Part shown: in pieces, positions 14,072 through 22,921 of the stretch
How positions within the stretch are numbered: position 1 is the stretch's first letter
How the letters are laid out: each line of letters starts with the position of its first letter
Assembly (NCBI GenBank): GCA_009699015.1
Contig: WLOY01000019.1
Coordinates: forward strand, 1 to 34,998
Direction of reading: 5' to 3'
Length of the DNA stretch: 34,998 bases
DNA from: Actinomycetota bacterium
GTDB taxonomy: Bacteria > Actinomycetota > Actinomycetes > S36-B12
The notes under the pieces: generated by a model
What the model saw: only the letters and a program-made list of their open reading frames with translations
Databases searched by the model: none
Told to the model about the DNA's origin: nothing
Made by a program: the position numbers and the translations under genes

Positions 14072-15934
14072 GTGGCCAAGCAGGTCGTGAAACTGAGCAA
14101 GGTCGTCATTCGCTTCGCCGGGGACTCCGGCGACGGCATGCAACTCACCGGTGATCGCTTCACCTCCGAGACCGCGGGCCTCGGCAATGACCTCTCCACC
14201 CTGCCTGACTTCCCCGCCGAGATCCGGGCGCCTGCCGGGACCCTTCCAGGCGTCTCGGCGTTCCAGCTGCATTTCGCAGACCACGACATCATGACCCCGG
14301 GCGATGCACCGAATGTGCTCGTCGCGATGAACCCGGCCGCGCTCAAGGCCAACCTCAAGGACCTGCCGCGCGGCGCCGACCTCATCGTGAACACCGATGA
14401 GTTCACCAAGCGCAACCTCGAGAAGGTTGGCTACTCCTCGAATCCGATCGAGGACGATTCCCTCGACGCGTACAACGTGCACGCCGTCGCACTCACCTCG
14501 ATGACCGTCGAGGCCCTCAAGGGATTCGCGGTCTCCAAGAAGGACGCCGAGCGGGCGAAGAACATGTACGCCCTCGGCCTGCTGTGCTGGCTCTACAACA
14601 GGCCATCGCAGGGCACGCTCGACTTCCTGAGGTCGAAGTTCGCAAGCAAGCCAGACATCATGAATGCGAACATCGCCGCATACGAGGCCGGCTGGTCCTT
14701 CGGCGAGACCACCGAGGCGTTCTCGGTGCAGTACGAGATCGCGCCCGCGACCATGCCGGCCGGCCTCTACCGCAACATCACCGGCAACCCAGCCCTCTCA
14801 CTCGGTCTCATCGCCGCGTCGGAGCTCTCGGGCCTGCCCCTGTTCCTCGGCTCATACCCGATCACCCCGGCATCCGACATCCTCCATGAACTGAGCAAGC
14901 ACAAGAACTTCGGCGTCATGACCTTCCAGGCCGAGGACGAGATCGCCGGCATCGGCGCAGCGCTGGGGGCGGCGTACGGTGGTGCGCTCGCGGTCACGAC
15001 AACCTCCGGTCCAGGCGTCGCGCTTAAGTCGGAGGCAATCGGCCTCGCGGTGTCGCTCGAACTCCCGCTGCTCATCGTCGACGTTCAGCGCGGTGGCCCC
15101 TCCACCGGCCTGCCCACGAAGACCGAGCAGTCCGACCTGCTTCAGGCGATGTTCGGTCGAAACGGCGAGGCGCCCGTCGCGATCGTGGCGCCTCAGTCGC
15201 CCTCTGACTGCTTCTTCGCGGCCATCGAGGCCGCCCGAATCGCCGTTGAGTACCGCACCCCGGTCTTCATCCTCTCTGACGGCTACCTCGCGAACGGCTC
15301 GGAGCCGTGGCTCGTGCCCGACGCGTCGACTCTGCCCACCTTCGAGCCCAACTTCGCCACCGGGCCCAATCACACCGCGGCTGACGGCACCGAGGAGTTC
15401 TGGCCGTACCTTCGGGATCCCGAGACATTGGCTCGCCCATGGGCGATCCCCGGCACCAAGGGCCTCGAGCACCGGATTGGCGGCATCGAGAAGGCCGACG
15501 GGATCGGCACGATCTCCTACGATCCGGATAACCACGACAAGATGGTGCGCCTACGTCAGGCGAAGATCGACGCTATCGCTCGGACTATCCCCGACATCAA
15601 GGTTGACGATCCAAGCGGCGAGGCCGGGGTCCTCATCCTCGGTTGGGGGTCGACCTTCGGGCCGATCGGCGCGGCCTGCCGGCTGGTGCGCACGGCCGGC
15701 GCGAACGTCGCGCAGGCGCACATCCGTCACCTCAATCCATTCCCATCCAACCTCGCCGAAATCCTCAGGGGTTACGACAAGGTCATTGTTCCCGAGATGA
15801 ACCTCGGCCAGCTTGCCCTGCTCCTGCGCGCGAAGTACCTCGTTGACATCATCAGCTACAACCAAGTTCGAGGCATGCCATTCAAGTCCGATGAGCTCGC
15901 CGGTGTTATCACCGACGTCCTCGAGAGCCTGTGA
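14072..15934 (+). CDS. korA: 2-oxoglutarate:ferredoxin oxidoreductase, alpha subunit (fused gamma-alpha)
   Basis: KorA with KorB decarboxylates 2-oxoglutarate to succinyl-CoA and reduces ferredoxin, an alternative to the NAD-linked dehydrogenase of the TCA cycle. The 620-residue product has the gamma domain first (GDSGDGMQLTGDRF, 17-30). The alpha domain follows: LGSYPITPASDILHEL from 259, TTTSGPGVALKSEAIGLA, and the KorA-type VDVQRGGPSTGLPTKTEQSD (337-356). The GTG at 14072 was chosen for the GAGAAGG site 7 bases upstream and the usual start AKQVVKLSKVVIRFAG; the frame is open further upstream but has no family match. korB follows after 7 bases. Oxygen-tolerant forms are known in mycobacteria. 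Confidence 0.94.
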   Translation: MAKQVVKLSKVVIRFAGDSGDGMQLTGDRFTSETAGLGNDLSTLPDFPAEIRAPAGTLPGVSAFQLHFADHDIMTPGDAPNVLVAMNPAALKANLKDLPRGADLIVNTDEFTKRNLEKVGYSSNPIEDDSLDAYNVHAVALTSMTVEALKGFAVSKKDAERAKNMYALGLLCWLYNRPSQGTLDFLRSKFASKPDIMNANIAAYEAGWSFGETTEAFSVQYEIAPATMPAGLYRNITGNPALSLGLIAASELSGLPLFLGSYPITPASDILHELSKHKNFGVMTFQAEDEIAGIGAALGAAYGGALAVTTTSGPGVALKSEAIGLAVSLELPLLIVDVQRGGPSTGLPTKTEQSDLLQAMFGRNGEAPVAIVAPQSPSDCFFAAIEAARIAVEYRTPVFILSDGYLANGSEPWLVPDASTLPTFEPNFATGPNHTAADGTEEFWPYLRDPETLARPWAIPGTKGLEHRIGGIEKADGIGTISYDPDNHDKMVRLRQAKIDAIARTIPDIKVDDPSGEAGVLILGWGSTFGPIGAACRLVRTAGANVAQAHIRHLNPFPSNLAEILRGYDKVIVPEMNLGQLALLLRAKYLVDIISYNQVRGMPFKSDELAGVITDVLESL

Positions 15935-15941
15935 GGATCCC

Positions 15942-16997
15942 ATGACCACCAACACATTCCCGGCACTGAGCCTGGTTCCCAAGGCCGATGGACCCCAGAG
16001 CGCGAAAGACTTCAAGTCAGACCAGGAGGTTCGCTGGTGCCCGGGATGCGGCGACTACGCGATCCTCTCGGCAGTCCAGAGCTTCCTGCCGGATCTCGGC
16101 GTCGCACGCGAGAACATCGTCTTCGTATCCGGGATCGGCTGCTCCTCGCGATTCCCGTACTACCTCGACACCTTTGGCCTCCACTCGATCCACGGCCGGG
16201 CACCCGCCATTGCCACGGGGCTCGCCTCGTCTCGACCGGACCTGTCCGTCTGGGTCATCACCGGCGACGGTGACGCACTGAGCATTGGCGGCAATCACCT
16301 CATCCATGCCCTGCGTCGCAACGTCAACCTGAAGATCCTTCTCTTCAACAACCGCATCTACGGGCTCACCAAGGGGCAGTACTCGCCCACCTCCGAGCAG
16401 GGCAAGATCACGAAGTCGACACCGGAGGGCTCATTGGACTACTCGTTCAACCCGGTGTCGCTCGCGCTCGGCGCCGAGGCGACCTTCGTTGCACGGACCA
16501 TTGACTCCGATCGCAAGCACCTGACCGAGGTGCTCACAGCTGCCGCCGCGCACGAGGGCACCGCGCTGATCGAGATTTACCAGAACTGCAACATCTTCAA
16601 CGACGGCGCCTGGGAGCCGCTCAAGGACAGCGACACCCGCGATGACACCATGATGCGGCTCGTCCATGGGCAGCCGATCCGATTTGGCAAGGACATGCAA
16701 TTCGGTGTCACCCGTGCAGTCGAGGGCCACATCAAGGTCGTCGAGGTGTCCTCGGTCGGCGAGGAGGCCATTCTTCGTCATGATGCGCACGCGAAGGACC
16801 CCGGATTGGCTTTCGCACTCTCCCGTCTCGCCAATCCGCGCACGCTACAGAACACCCCGATCGGTGTCTTCCGCGATGTCGAGCGCCCGAGTTACGACCG
16901 TCTCCTGCGCGAGCAGGTTGCCAGCGTCACCGAGAAGAAGGGCAAGGGAGACCTGCAGTCATTGCTGAACGGCAATGACACGTGGAACGTCTCATAG
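15942..16997 (+). CDS. korB: 2-oxoglutarate:ferredoxin oxidoreductase, beta subunit
   Basis: This is the TPP- and [4Fe-4S]-binding half of the enzyme, 351 residues long. Cluster ligands are C33 and C36 in RWCPGCGDYA, C67 in GIGCSSRFPYY, and C216 in YQNCNIF. The TPP/Mg motif is GDGDALSIGGNH (109-119 region), continuing to LFNNRIYGLTKGQ. It has no bacterial-type ferredoxin domain of its own, so an external ferredoxin must take the electrons; the nearest candidate is the NuoI-like protein encoded at 12524-12910. The ATG at 15942 follows GAGGATCCC. The last 16 bases overlap the rarD start. Confidence 0.95.
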   Translation: MTTNTFPALSLVPKADGPQSAKDFKSDQEVRWCPGCGDYAILSAVQSFLPDLGVARENIVFVSGIGCSSRFPYYLDTFGLHSIHGRAPAIATGLASSRPDLSVWVITGDGDALSIGGNHLIHALRRNVNLKILLFNNRIYGLTKGQYSPTSEQGKITKSTPEGSLDYSFNPVSLALGAEATFVARTIDSDRKHLTEVLTAAAAHEGTALIEIYQNCNIFNDGAWEPLKDSDTRDDTMMRLVHGQPIRFGKDMQFGVTRAVEGHIKVVEVSSVGEEAILRHDAHAKDPGLAFALSRLANPRTLQNTPIGVFRDVERPSYDRLLREQVASVTEKKGKGDLQSLLNGNDTWNVS

Positions 16998-17950
16998 TCA
17001 TCGAGAAACAGACGGGGCGCTCGCAGGCGGCCACCGGGCTTATCTACGGCGCCGTCGCCTATGGTCTTTGGGGCTTGTTTCCGCTGTACTTCGCCCTGCT
17101 TGATTCGGTGTCTCCCGTCGAGGTCGTCGCGCATCGGGTTGTGTGGTCCCTCGTCTTCCTTGCGGTAGCACTGTTCGTGATTCGGGGCTGGCGGAATCTG
17201 TTTCGGACCATGCGTTCGACCCGCACATTCGGCCTGCTCGCCCTTGCCGCAGTGTTTCTCAGCATCAACTGGGGCGTCTACGTATGGGCCGTCCAAAACG
17301 ATGACGTCGTCCAGGCGTCGCTCGGCTACTTCATCAATCCGCTCGTCTCCGTCGGCCTCGGCGTCGTCATCCTTCGCGAACGGCTGCGCCACCTCCAATG
17401 GGCCGCCGTCGGCCTGGCCGTCGTGGCAGTCGTCGTTCTCGCGATCGCCATGGGGCATCCGCCTTGGATCAGCCTCGTCCTCGCCACATCATTCGGGATC
17501 TACGGACTGCTGAAGAAGGTGGTCGGAGTTGGCTCGGTTCCGAGCCTCGCCATCGAGACACTGGTCCTGACGCCAGTCGCGCTCATGATCATCCTGATCG
17601 CGGTCCGCGGAGGCCACGCGGGATTGGTTCATGACGGGCCCGGCACCACCGCGCTTCTCATCATGCTCGGGCCGGTCACGGCGATCCCGCTCATCGCATT
17701 CGGCGCGGCAGCAACTCGCATCCCGCTCTCGAGCCTGGGGCTCATGCAGTTCCTCACGCCCACGCTGCAATTCATCATGGGGATCACGATCTTCCACGAG
17801 ACGATGACGACCGGCAGTTGGGTTGGGTTCATTATCGTGTGGCTTGCCCTATGCCTCTTCGGCTTCGACATCGTTCGGCATTCCAGGTCCGTCAAGGGGC
17901 AGCAAAGCCCATCCCGTATCGATGACCTCGAGGTTGTGAAGCCGGACTGA
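16982..17950 (+). CDS. rarD: EamA/DMT family transporter RarD
   Basis: The 322-residue integral membrane protein has about ten hydrophobic helices and the RarD hallmarks: GAVAYGLWGLFPLYFALL, EVVAHRVVWSL, LSINWGVYVWAV, ASLGYFINPLVSV and ILRERLRHLQW. RarD belongs to the drug/metabolite transporter superfamily; its name comes from chloramphenicol sensitivity and its substrate is unknown. The only in-frame start before the first helix is a GTG at 16982. It lies inside korB and has no clear ribosome binding site, so translation is probably coupled to korB. It ends one base before the convergent crotonase gene, with no terminator visible. Confidence 0.88.
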   Translation: MERLIVIEKQTGRSQAATGLIYGAVAYGLWGLFPLYFALLDSVSPVEVVAHRVVWSLVFLAVALFVIRGWRNLFRTMRSTRTFGLLALAAVFLSINWGVYVWAVQNDDVVQASLGYFINPLVSVGLGVVILRERLRHLQWAAVGLAVVAVVVLAIAMGHPPWISLVLATSFGIYGLLKKVVGVGSVPSLAIETLVLTPVALMIILIAVRGGHAGLVHDGPGTTALLIMLGPVTAIPLIAFGAAATRIPLSSLGLMQFLTPTLQFIMGITIFHETMTTGSWVGFIIVWLALCLFGFDIVRHSRSVKGQQSPSRIDDLEVVKPD

Positions 17951-17951
17951 T

Positions 17952-18755
17952 CTAGCGGCCGGTGAACCGGGGGTCGCGCTTCTCGCGGAACGCCTCCAAT
18001 GCCTCCCGCATGTCTTCGGTCTGAAACGCGAGGACCTGGTTGCGGTTCTCAAGATCGATTGCGGCATCGAGGGACGGCGCATCGACATTCGTCTGGACAA
18101 CCTGCTTCGTCATGCGGACGCCGAACGGGCTGTTACGGCAGATGAGCTCTGCCGTCTCGATGGCCCGGTCAAGAAGATCGTCCACCGGAACGACGGAGGT
18201 CACCATGCCGATCCGCAGCGCCTCCTCGGCATCGACGAAGCGCCCGGTCATGAGCATCTCCATCGCCCTGCCGAACCCGACGATGCGGGGCAGCAGCCAC
18301 GAGGTGCCGACATCGCCGCCGGTGAGCCCGATCCGGATGAATGCCGCATTGAACCGGGCCGCGGGCGCCGCGAGCCGGATATCTGCCGCGAGTGCCAGCG
18401 CCATGCCCGCACCGGCGGCCGCGCCATTCACCGCTGCGATCACCGGCTTGTCCATGTGCCGGAAGCCGGCGATCGACCGCGCCCACGACTCCTGTCCGAC
18501 GAGCAGTTCGGCCGGATTCATGGCCGGCAAACCCGCCGCCAGGTCAAGGTCAAGCCCCGCGCAGAACGCACGACCGGAACCCGTGAGGACAAGCACGCGT
18601 GCGAGGGGGTCGCTATCGACCTCACGCTGCAGGGTCAGGAACTCTTCGAACATCTCGAAGGTCATGGCATTCAGCCGGTCCGGGCGATTGAGTCGAGCCA
18701 TGACGATCTGCGGGCTGGAACGCTCGACAACCATCGTCGTGTACTCGGTCATCAC
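17952..18755 (-). CDS. Enoyl-CoA hydratase/isomerase family protein (crotonase fold)
   Basis: The 267-residue crotonase-fold protein has the CoA/oxyanion segments LTGSGRAFCAGLDL (57-70) and VNGAAAGAGMALALAADIRL (109-128). Both glutamates that activate water in classical hydratases are absent: aligned by eye to rat mitochondrial enoyl-CoA hydratase, E144 corresponds to A119 and E164 to F139. An aspartate, D148 in LTGGDVGTSWLLPRIVG, sits where dienoyl-CoA isomerases keep a catalytic aspartate. It may therefore be an isomerase or another crotonase rather than a hydratase. The start is GTG at 18755 or the adjoining ATG at 18752. It lies 12 bases after the polyprenyl synthase gene and is probably the last gene of the nuo operon. 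Confidence 0.85.
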   Translation of the reverse strand: MMTEYTTMVVERSSPQIVMARLNRPDRLNAMTFEMFEEFLTLQREVDSDPLARVLVLTGSGRAFCAGLDLDLAAGLPAMNPAELLVGQESWARSIAGFRHMDKPVIAAVNGAAAGAGMALALAADIRLAAPAARFNAAFIRIGLTGGDVGTSWLLPRIVGFGRAMEMLMTGRFVDAEEALRIGMVTSVVPVDDLLDRAIETAELICRNSPFGVRMTKQVVQTNVDAPSLDAAIDLENRNQVLAFQTEDMREALEAFREKRDPRFTGR

Positions 18756-18767
18756 ATGGCTCGTCTC

Positions 18768-19763
18768 TCAGCCGGTACGGGACACGACGTAATCGCACAG
18801 GAGCTCGAGGGTCTGTTTCGCCCCACCGTCTGGGAGCGGCGCGAGCACCGCGCGTGCTTCGTCAGCCCACCTGCAGGCCTCCTGCCGGGCCTCTGCGAGT
18901 GCCGAGTGGGCGCGGAGGAGGCCGAGGGCCTCAGCGTGCTCATCATCGTCGTCAAGCGGTCGTGAGAGCAGGTCGCGCAACCGTCCATCATCGGCTGAGG
19001 AGCCACCGAGGGCAATGAGCGCCGCCAGGGTCGCAACCCCCTCCCGAAGATCGGTTCCGGGGGTCTTGCCCGTCTGCGCGGACTCGCTCATGATGTCGAC
19101 GAGGTCATCGGCCAGCTGAAATGCGACCCCGATGCACTCACCGAATCGGGCCAGCAGCTCGATGGTTGCCGGATCAGCACCTGACATGAGCGCTCCGTAG
19201 CGCCCTGACGCCGCGATGAGGGAGCCGGTCTTGTCCGCCAGGACCTCGAGGTGATGCTTGACGGGATCAACACCATCCTCGGGGCCAACCGTCTCGAGGA
19301 TCTGGCCGATGCACAGCCGCTCGAAGGTCTGGGCCTGAATGCGAACCGCTTCTGGACCGAGGTCGGCCAGAATCGCTGAGGTGCGGGCGAAGAGGAAGTC
19401 CCCGGTGAGGATCGCGACCGAGTTGCCCCACCGCGCATTCGCGCTCGAGGCGCCGCGTCGCAGGGGTGCCTCGTCCATCACGTCGTCGTGATATAGCGTC
19501 GCCAGGTGAGTGAGCTCGACCGAGACCGCTGACTTGATGACCTCTGGCCTGCTCGGGTCACCGAACTGCGCCGCGAGCAAGACAAGAAGCGGACGGAAGC
19601 GCTTTCCGCCGGCATCAACCAGGTACCCCGCGGCTTCGTTAATGAATGGCGAAGAACTCCGGACCGAAGCCCGCAGTTCCTGCTCGACCAAGGCGAGGCC
19701 AGCCGCGAGTGAAGCCTCGAGATCTGGATCCGGTGACAGCAGATCCAGCGACTGGTGACTCAT
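18768..19763 (-). CDS. Long-chain trans-polyprenyl diphosphate synthase
   Basis: The enzyme extends allylic diphosphates with isopentenyl diphosphate. The 331-residue product has GGKRFRPLL (52-60), the first Asp-rich motif D93-D94-V-M-D97 in LYHDDVMDEAPLRRG, and the second D219-D220-L-V-D223 in FQLADDLVDI. Small residues before the first motif (LATLYH) suggest a long product, such as the side chain of menaquinone. It follows nuoN by 12 bases in the same direction, so the quinone-chain enzyme is probably co-transcribed with the quinone-reducing complex. The ATG at 19763 lacks a ribosome binding site but has TACCGT 6 bases upstream, so an internal leaderless start is also possible. A cell-wall polyprenol role is the alternative. 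Confidence 0.88.
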   Translation of the reverse strand: MSHQSLDLLSPDPDLEASLAAGLALVEQELRASVRSSSPFINEAAGYLVDAGGKRFRPLLVLLAAQFGDPSRPEVIKSAVSVELTHLATLYHDDVMDEAPLRRGASSANARWGNSVAILTGDFLFARTSAILADLGPEAVRIQAQTFERLCIGQILETVGPEDGVDPVKHHLEVLADKTGSLIAASGRYGALMSGADPATIELLARFGECIGVAFQLADDLVDIMSESAQTGKTPGTDLREGVATLAALIALGGSSADDGRLRDLLSRPLDDDDEHAEALGLLRAHSALAEARQEACRWADEARAVLAPLPDGGAKQTLELLCDYVVSRTG

Positions 19764-19775
19764 GGAACCACGGTA

Positions 19776-21362
19776 CTACCGCACGAATACATCGGCATTC
19801 GCGACCAACTCGAGCAGCGGTTGCGGCACGACGCCGAGGACGACGGTGATCGTGGCTGCCGCAGCCAGTGCGACGGTCGTGAAGACGCTCGGTATCACCA
19901 CGACTGCGGTCTGCTCATTGGGCTCTGAGAAGAACATGAGGACGATCACGCGCACGTAGAAGAAGGCGGCGATGAGTGAGGCCACGACAGCGACGAGGAC
20001 CAGCCACGTGTCGCCCGCGGCAATGGCTGCGGTGAACACGCTGAACTTTCCGATGAAGCCGCCCGTGAGCGGGATGCCTGCCAGCGAAAGCATGAAGATC
20101 GCGAAGAGAGTCGCGACCAGCGGGGACTTCTTCGCCAGACCTGCCCACTTCGAAAGGTGGGTCGCCTCTCCATTCCCATCGCGTACGAGCATGATGACTG
20201 CGAACGCCCCGATCGTGGTGAAGCCGTATGCGACGAGATAGAACATGGCGCCAGCAAGCCCCTCGGGGCTCGCCGCGATGACGCCAACGAGGATGAAGCC
20301 AGCCTGGGCGATCGAGGAGTAGGCGAGCATGCGCTTGATGTCGGTCTGAGTGACCGCGATTATCGATCCGACGAGCATCGTGAGGATCGCGACGATCCAC
20401 AGCATCGGCTCCCAGTCCCAGCGCACGCCGCCGAACCCCACGTAGAGGACCCGGAACAGGGCGGCGAAAGCCGCGATCTTCACGGTTGCGGCCATGAATC
20501 CGGTCACCGGGGTCGGCGCGCCCTGGTAGACGTCGGGGGTCCACTGGTGGAACGGCACCGCCCCGATCTTGAAGAGCAGTCCGACGAGCAGCATGCCCAG
20601 GCCGATGAGCATGAGGCTGCTCTCGCTCGGCTTGCCGCTCAGTGCATCGGCAATGGCCGGGAGGTCGATTGATCCGGCGTACCCGTAGATGAGGGCGGCC
20701 CCGTACAGGAAGAACGCGGATGAGAACGCCCCGAGGATGAAGTACTTCATCGCGGCCTCCTGCGAGAGCAGGCGTCGACGACGCGCCAGCCCAGCGAGCA
20801 GGTAGAGCGGGAGCGACATGACCTCGAGCGCGACGAACATGATGAGCAGGTCATTGGCGACGGTGAAGAGAAGCATGCCTCCCACCGCGAACAGGAAGAG
20901 CGACCAGACTTCAGTCTGGAGGTATCCGCGTGCGGCGAACTGCTTCTCGTCCTCGGAGCCCGGTAGCGCCGAGGCTCGCGGCGCGAACGCATCACCACTC
21001 GGATCGAGGGTGCGCTCGGCCATGAGCATGGCGCCGAGCAGCGCGAGGATGAGCAGGGTGCCCTGCATCACGAGCGCGGGACCGTCGACCGCGATCGACC
21101 CACCTGCTGTGACCGCCTGCGTCTTGGCAAGGTCGATCACAGCGATGAACGCCGCGATGATGCTCACGAAGACGAGCACGAGCTGAAGGGGACGGCGGGC
21201 TCGTCGCGGCGCAAAGGCCTCGAAGAGCACCGACAGCACGCCGGCGGTGAGAACGATGACGATCGGCAGGATCAACCGGTAGTCGATGACGGGCAACTCG
21301 AACGGGGTCTCGCTGGCGAAGCGTCCGACGAGGGCCGGCACGCTGGTACTTGCCGCGTTCAC
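19776..21362 (-). CDS. nuoN: NADH-quinone oxidoreductase subunit N
   Basis: This is one of the three antiporter-like proton-pumping subunits of the complex I membrane arm. The 528-residue, highly hydrophobic protein has about 14 helices and the family motifs LEVMSLPLYLLAGLARRRRL (with the key glutamate) and KIGAVPFHQWTPDVYQGAPT, plus a lysine in ATVKIAAF. A charged loop around SGDAFAPRASALPGSEDEKQ is an insertion typical of actinobacterial NuoN. The GTG start at 21362 overlaps the nuoM stop (GTGA). It is the last complex I gene; the polyprenyl synthase gene comes next. Confidence 0.95.
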   Translation of the reverse strand: MNAASTSVPALVGRFASETPFELPVIDYRLILPIVIVLTAGVLSVLFEAFAPRRARRPLQLVLVFVSIIAAFIAVIDLAKTQAVTAGGSIAVDGPALVMQGTLLILALLGAMLMAERTLDPSGDAFAPRASALPGSEDEKQFAARGYLQTEVWSLFLFAVGGMLLFTVANDLLIMFVALEVMSLPLYLLAGLARRRRLLSQEAAMKYFILGAFSSAFFLYGAALIYGYAGSIDLPAIADALSGKPSESSLMLIGLGMLLVGLLFKIGAVPFHQWTPDVYQGAPTPVTGFMAATVKIAAFAALFRVLYVGFGGVRWDWEPMLWIVAILTMLVGSIIAVTQTDIKRMLAYSSIAQAGFILVGVIAASPEGLAGAMFYLVAYGFTTIGAFAVIMLVRDGNGEATHLSKWAGLAKKSPLVATLFAIFMLSLAGIPLTGGFIGKFSVFTAAIAAGDTWLVLVAVVASLIAAFFYVRVIVLMFFSEPNEQTAVVVIPSVFTTVALAAAATITVVLGVVPQPLLELVANADVFVR

Positions 21363-22921
21363 TCCTGAGTCCCTTCAGCGGTGGTGCTCGGGTTCAGCGT
21401 CGTTGGTGGATCGGTGACGCCGATGGTCGTCATGAGCGTGTCGACGGCCGGGTTGATGACATTGAGGATTGGTGCCGGGAAGAGCCCGAGCACGAGCGTG
21501 ATCGCGGCGATCGGCATGAGCGCGGCGATCTCGCGACCCTTGAGGTCCTTCATCCCCTCGAGCGCCGGGAGCAACGGACCCGTCATGGACTTCTGGTAGA
21601 GCCGAAGCACGTAGGCGGCGGTGATGACAATCCCGAAGGTCGCGAGGGCGCCGACGAACATGTACTTCTGGAAGGCACCCAGGAGGACCATGAACTCCCC
21701 GACGAACGACACGAGGCCAGGCAGTGCAAGCGACGAGAGGGCGGCGAAGAGGAAGAACCCGGCGAGGACCGGTGCTGCCTTGTTCACCCCCGAGTAATCC
21801 GAGATAAGGCTCGATCCCCCGCGGCGCTCCATGAGGAAGCCGGCGGTGAGGAAGAGCGCAGCGGTGGAGAGGCCATGCGCGACCATGTAGACCACAGAGC
21901 CGCTCTCGCCTGTCGTCGTGAACACGAAGATGCCCAGGGCGATGAAGCCGAAGTGCGACATTGACGAGTAGGCGAAGAGGCGCTTCATGTCGTGTTGGCC
22001 TAGGGCGACAAAGGCGCCGTAGAAGATGCCGATGAGCGCCATCGTGATGACGACCGGGGCATAGAACTCGCTCGCCGCCGGAAAGATCGGCAGGCAGTAG
22101 CGGATCATGCCGAACGTGCCGACCTTGTCCAGCACGCCGATGAGGAGTACTGACGTGCCGGCCTTGGACTGCGCGGCGGCATCGGGAAGCCAGGTGTGGA
22201 AGGGCCACAGCGGTGCCTTGATAGCGAAGGCGAGGAAGAATCCCAGGAACAGGACCTTCTGCATTCCAGGATCGATGTCCAGCCCCACGAGGGTGAGGTA
22301 GTCGAAGGTGCCCGTGCCGGTGAGGTTCGCCGATACTACGTACAGCCCGATGAGTGCCGCGAGCATGAACAAGCCGCCGACGAGGCTGTACAGCAGGAAC
22401 TTCACCGCAGCGTAGGACCGCTGCGGGCCGCCGTAGCGGCCGATCATGAAGTAGACGGGGATGAGCATGGCCTCGAAGAAGACGTAGAACAAGAACAGGT
22501 CGATCGAGGAGAACACGCCGATCATGAGTGTCTCGAGGACGAGGATGAGGGCGAAGTAGCCCTTGACGCTTCCCGTCGTGCGCGAGGCCGCGTCATCGAC
22601 GTCGTGCCAGCCGGCGAGGATGACGACCGGCACGAGGGTCGCGGCGAGCGCCACCATCACCAGACCGATACCGTCGATGCCCACGGCGTACGAGATGCCG
22701 AAGGCGGGGATCCACGGATAGTTCTCTACGAATTGGAACTGCTCCGTCGACGCGCCGTCGAACGAGAGCGCCATGAGAATGGTGAGCACCAATGTGGCAA
22801 GAGCGATGACGAGCGCGACCTGCTTGGCCAGGCTGGGCCGTGACTTGGGGAGCAGTGCAACGACGACGCTGCCGATGAGGGGCAGCACGCCGAGTGCGGT
22901 CAGCCAGGGGAACGTGTTCAC
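21359..22921 (-). CDS. nuoM: NADH-quinone oxidoreductase subunit M
   Basis: The second antiporter-like membrane subunit has 520 residues and about 14 helices. Conserved proton-path residues are visible: E150 in [17 protein letters not shown]235 in [17 protein letters not shown] (232-248), and K266 in [13 protein letters not shown]. The long [15 protein letters not shown] segment marks it as NuoM and not the sister subunits. The GTG start at 22921 overlaps the nuoL stop (GTGA), and its own stop overlaps nuoN in the same way. Confidence 0.96.
   Translation of the reverse strand: MNTFPWLTALGVLPLIGSVVVALLPKSRPSLAKQVALVIALATLVLTILMALSFDGASTEQFQFVENYPWIPAFGISYAVGIDGIGLVMVALAATLVPVVILAGWHDVDDAASRTTGSVKGYFALILVLETLMIGVFSSIDLFLFYVFFEAMLIPVYFMIGRYGGPQRSYAAVKFLLYSLVGGLFMLAALIGLYVVSANLTGTGTFDYLTLVGLDIDPGMQKVLFLGFFLAFAIKAPLWPFHTWLPDAAAQSKAGTSVLLIGVLDKVGTFGMIRYCLPIFPAASEFYAPVVITMALIGIFYGAFVALGQHDMKRLFAYSSMSHFGFIALGIFVFTTTGESGSVVYMVAHGLSTAALFLTAGFLMERRGGSSLISDYSGVNKAAPVLAGFFLFAALSSLALPGLVSFVGEFMVLLGAFQKYMFVGALATFGIVITAAYVLRLYQKSMTGPLLPALEGMKDLKGREIAALMPIAAITLVLGLFPAPILNVINPAVDTLMTTIGVTDPPTTLNPSTTAEGTQE

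Noticed and set aside
17950..17952. Terminator between rarD and the crotonase gene
   Set aside because: The genes are separated by one base and only a 4-bp CCGG palindrome is present, so no terminator can be supported.
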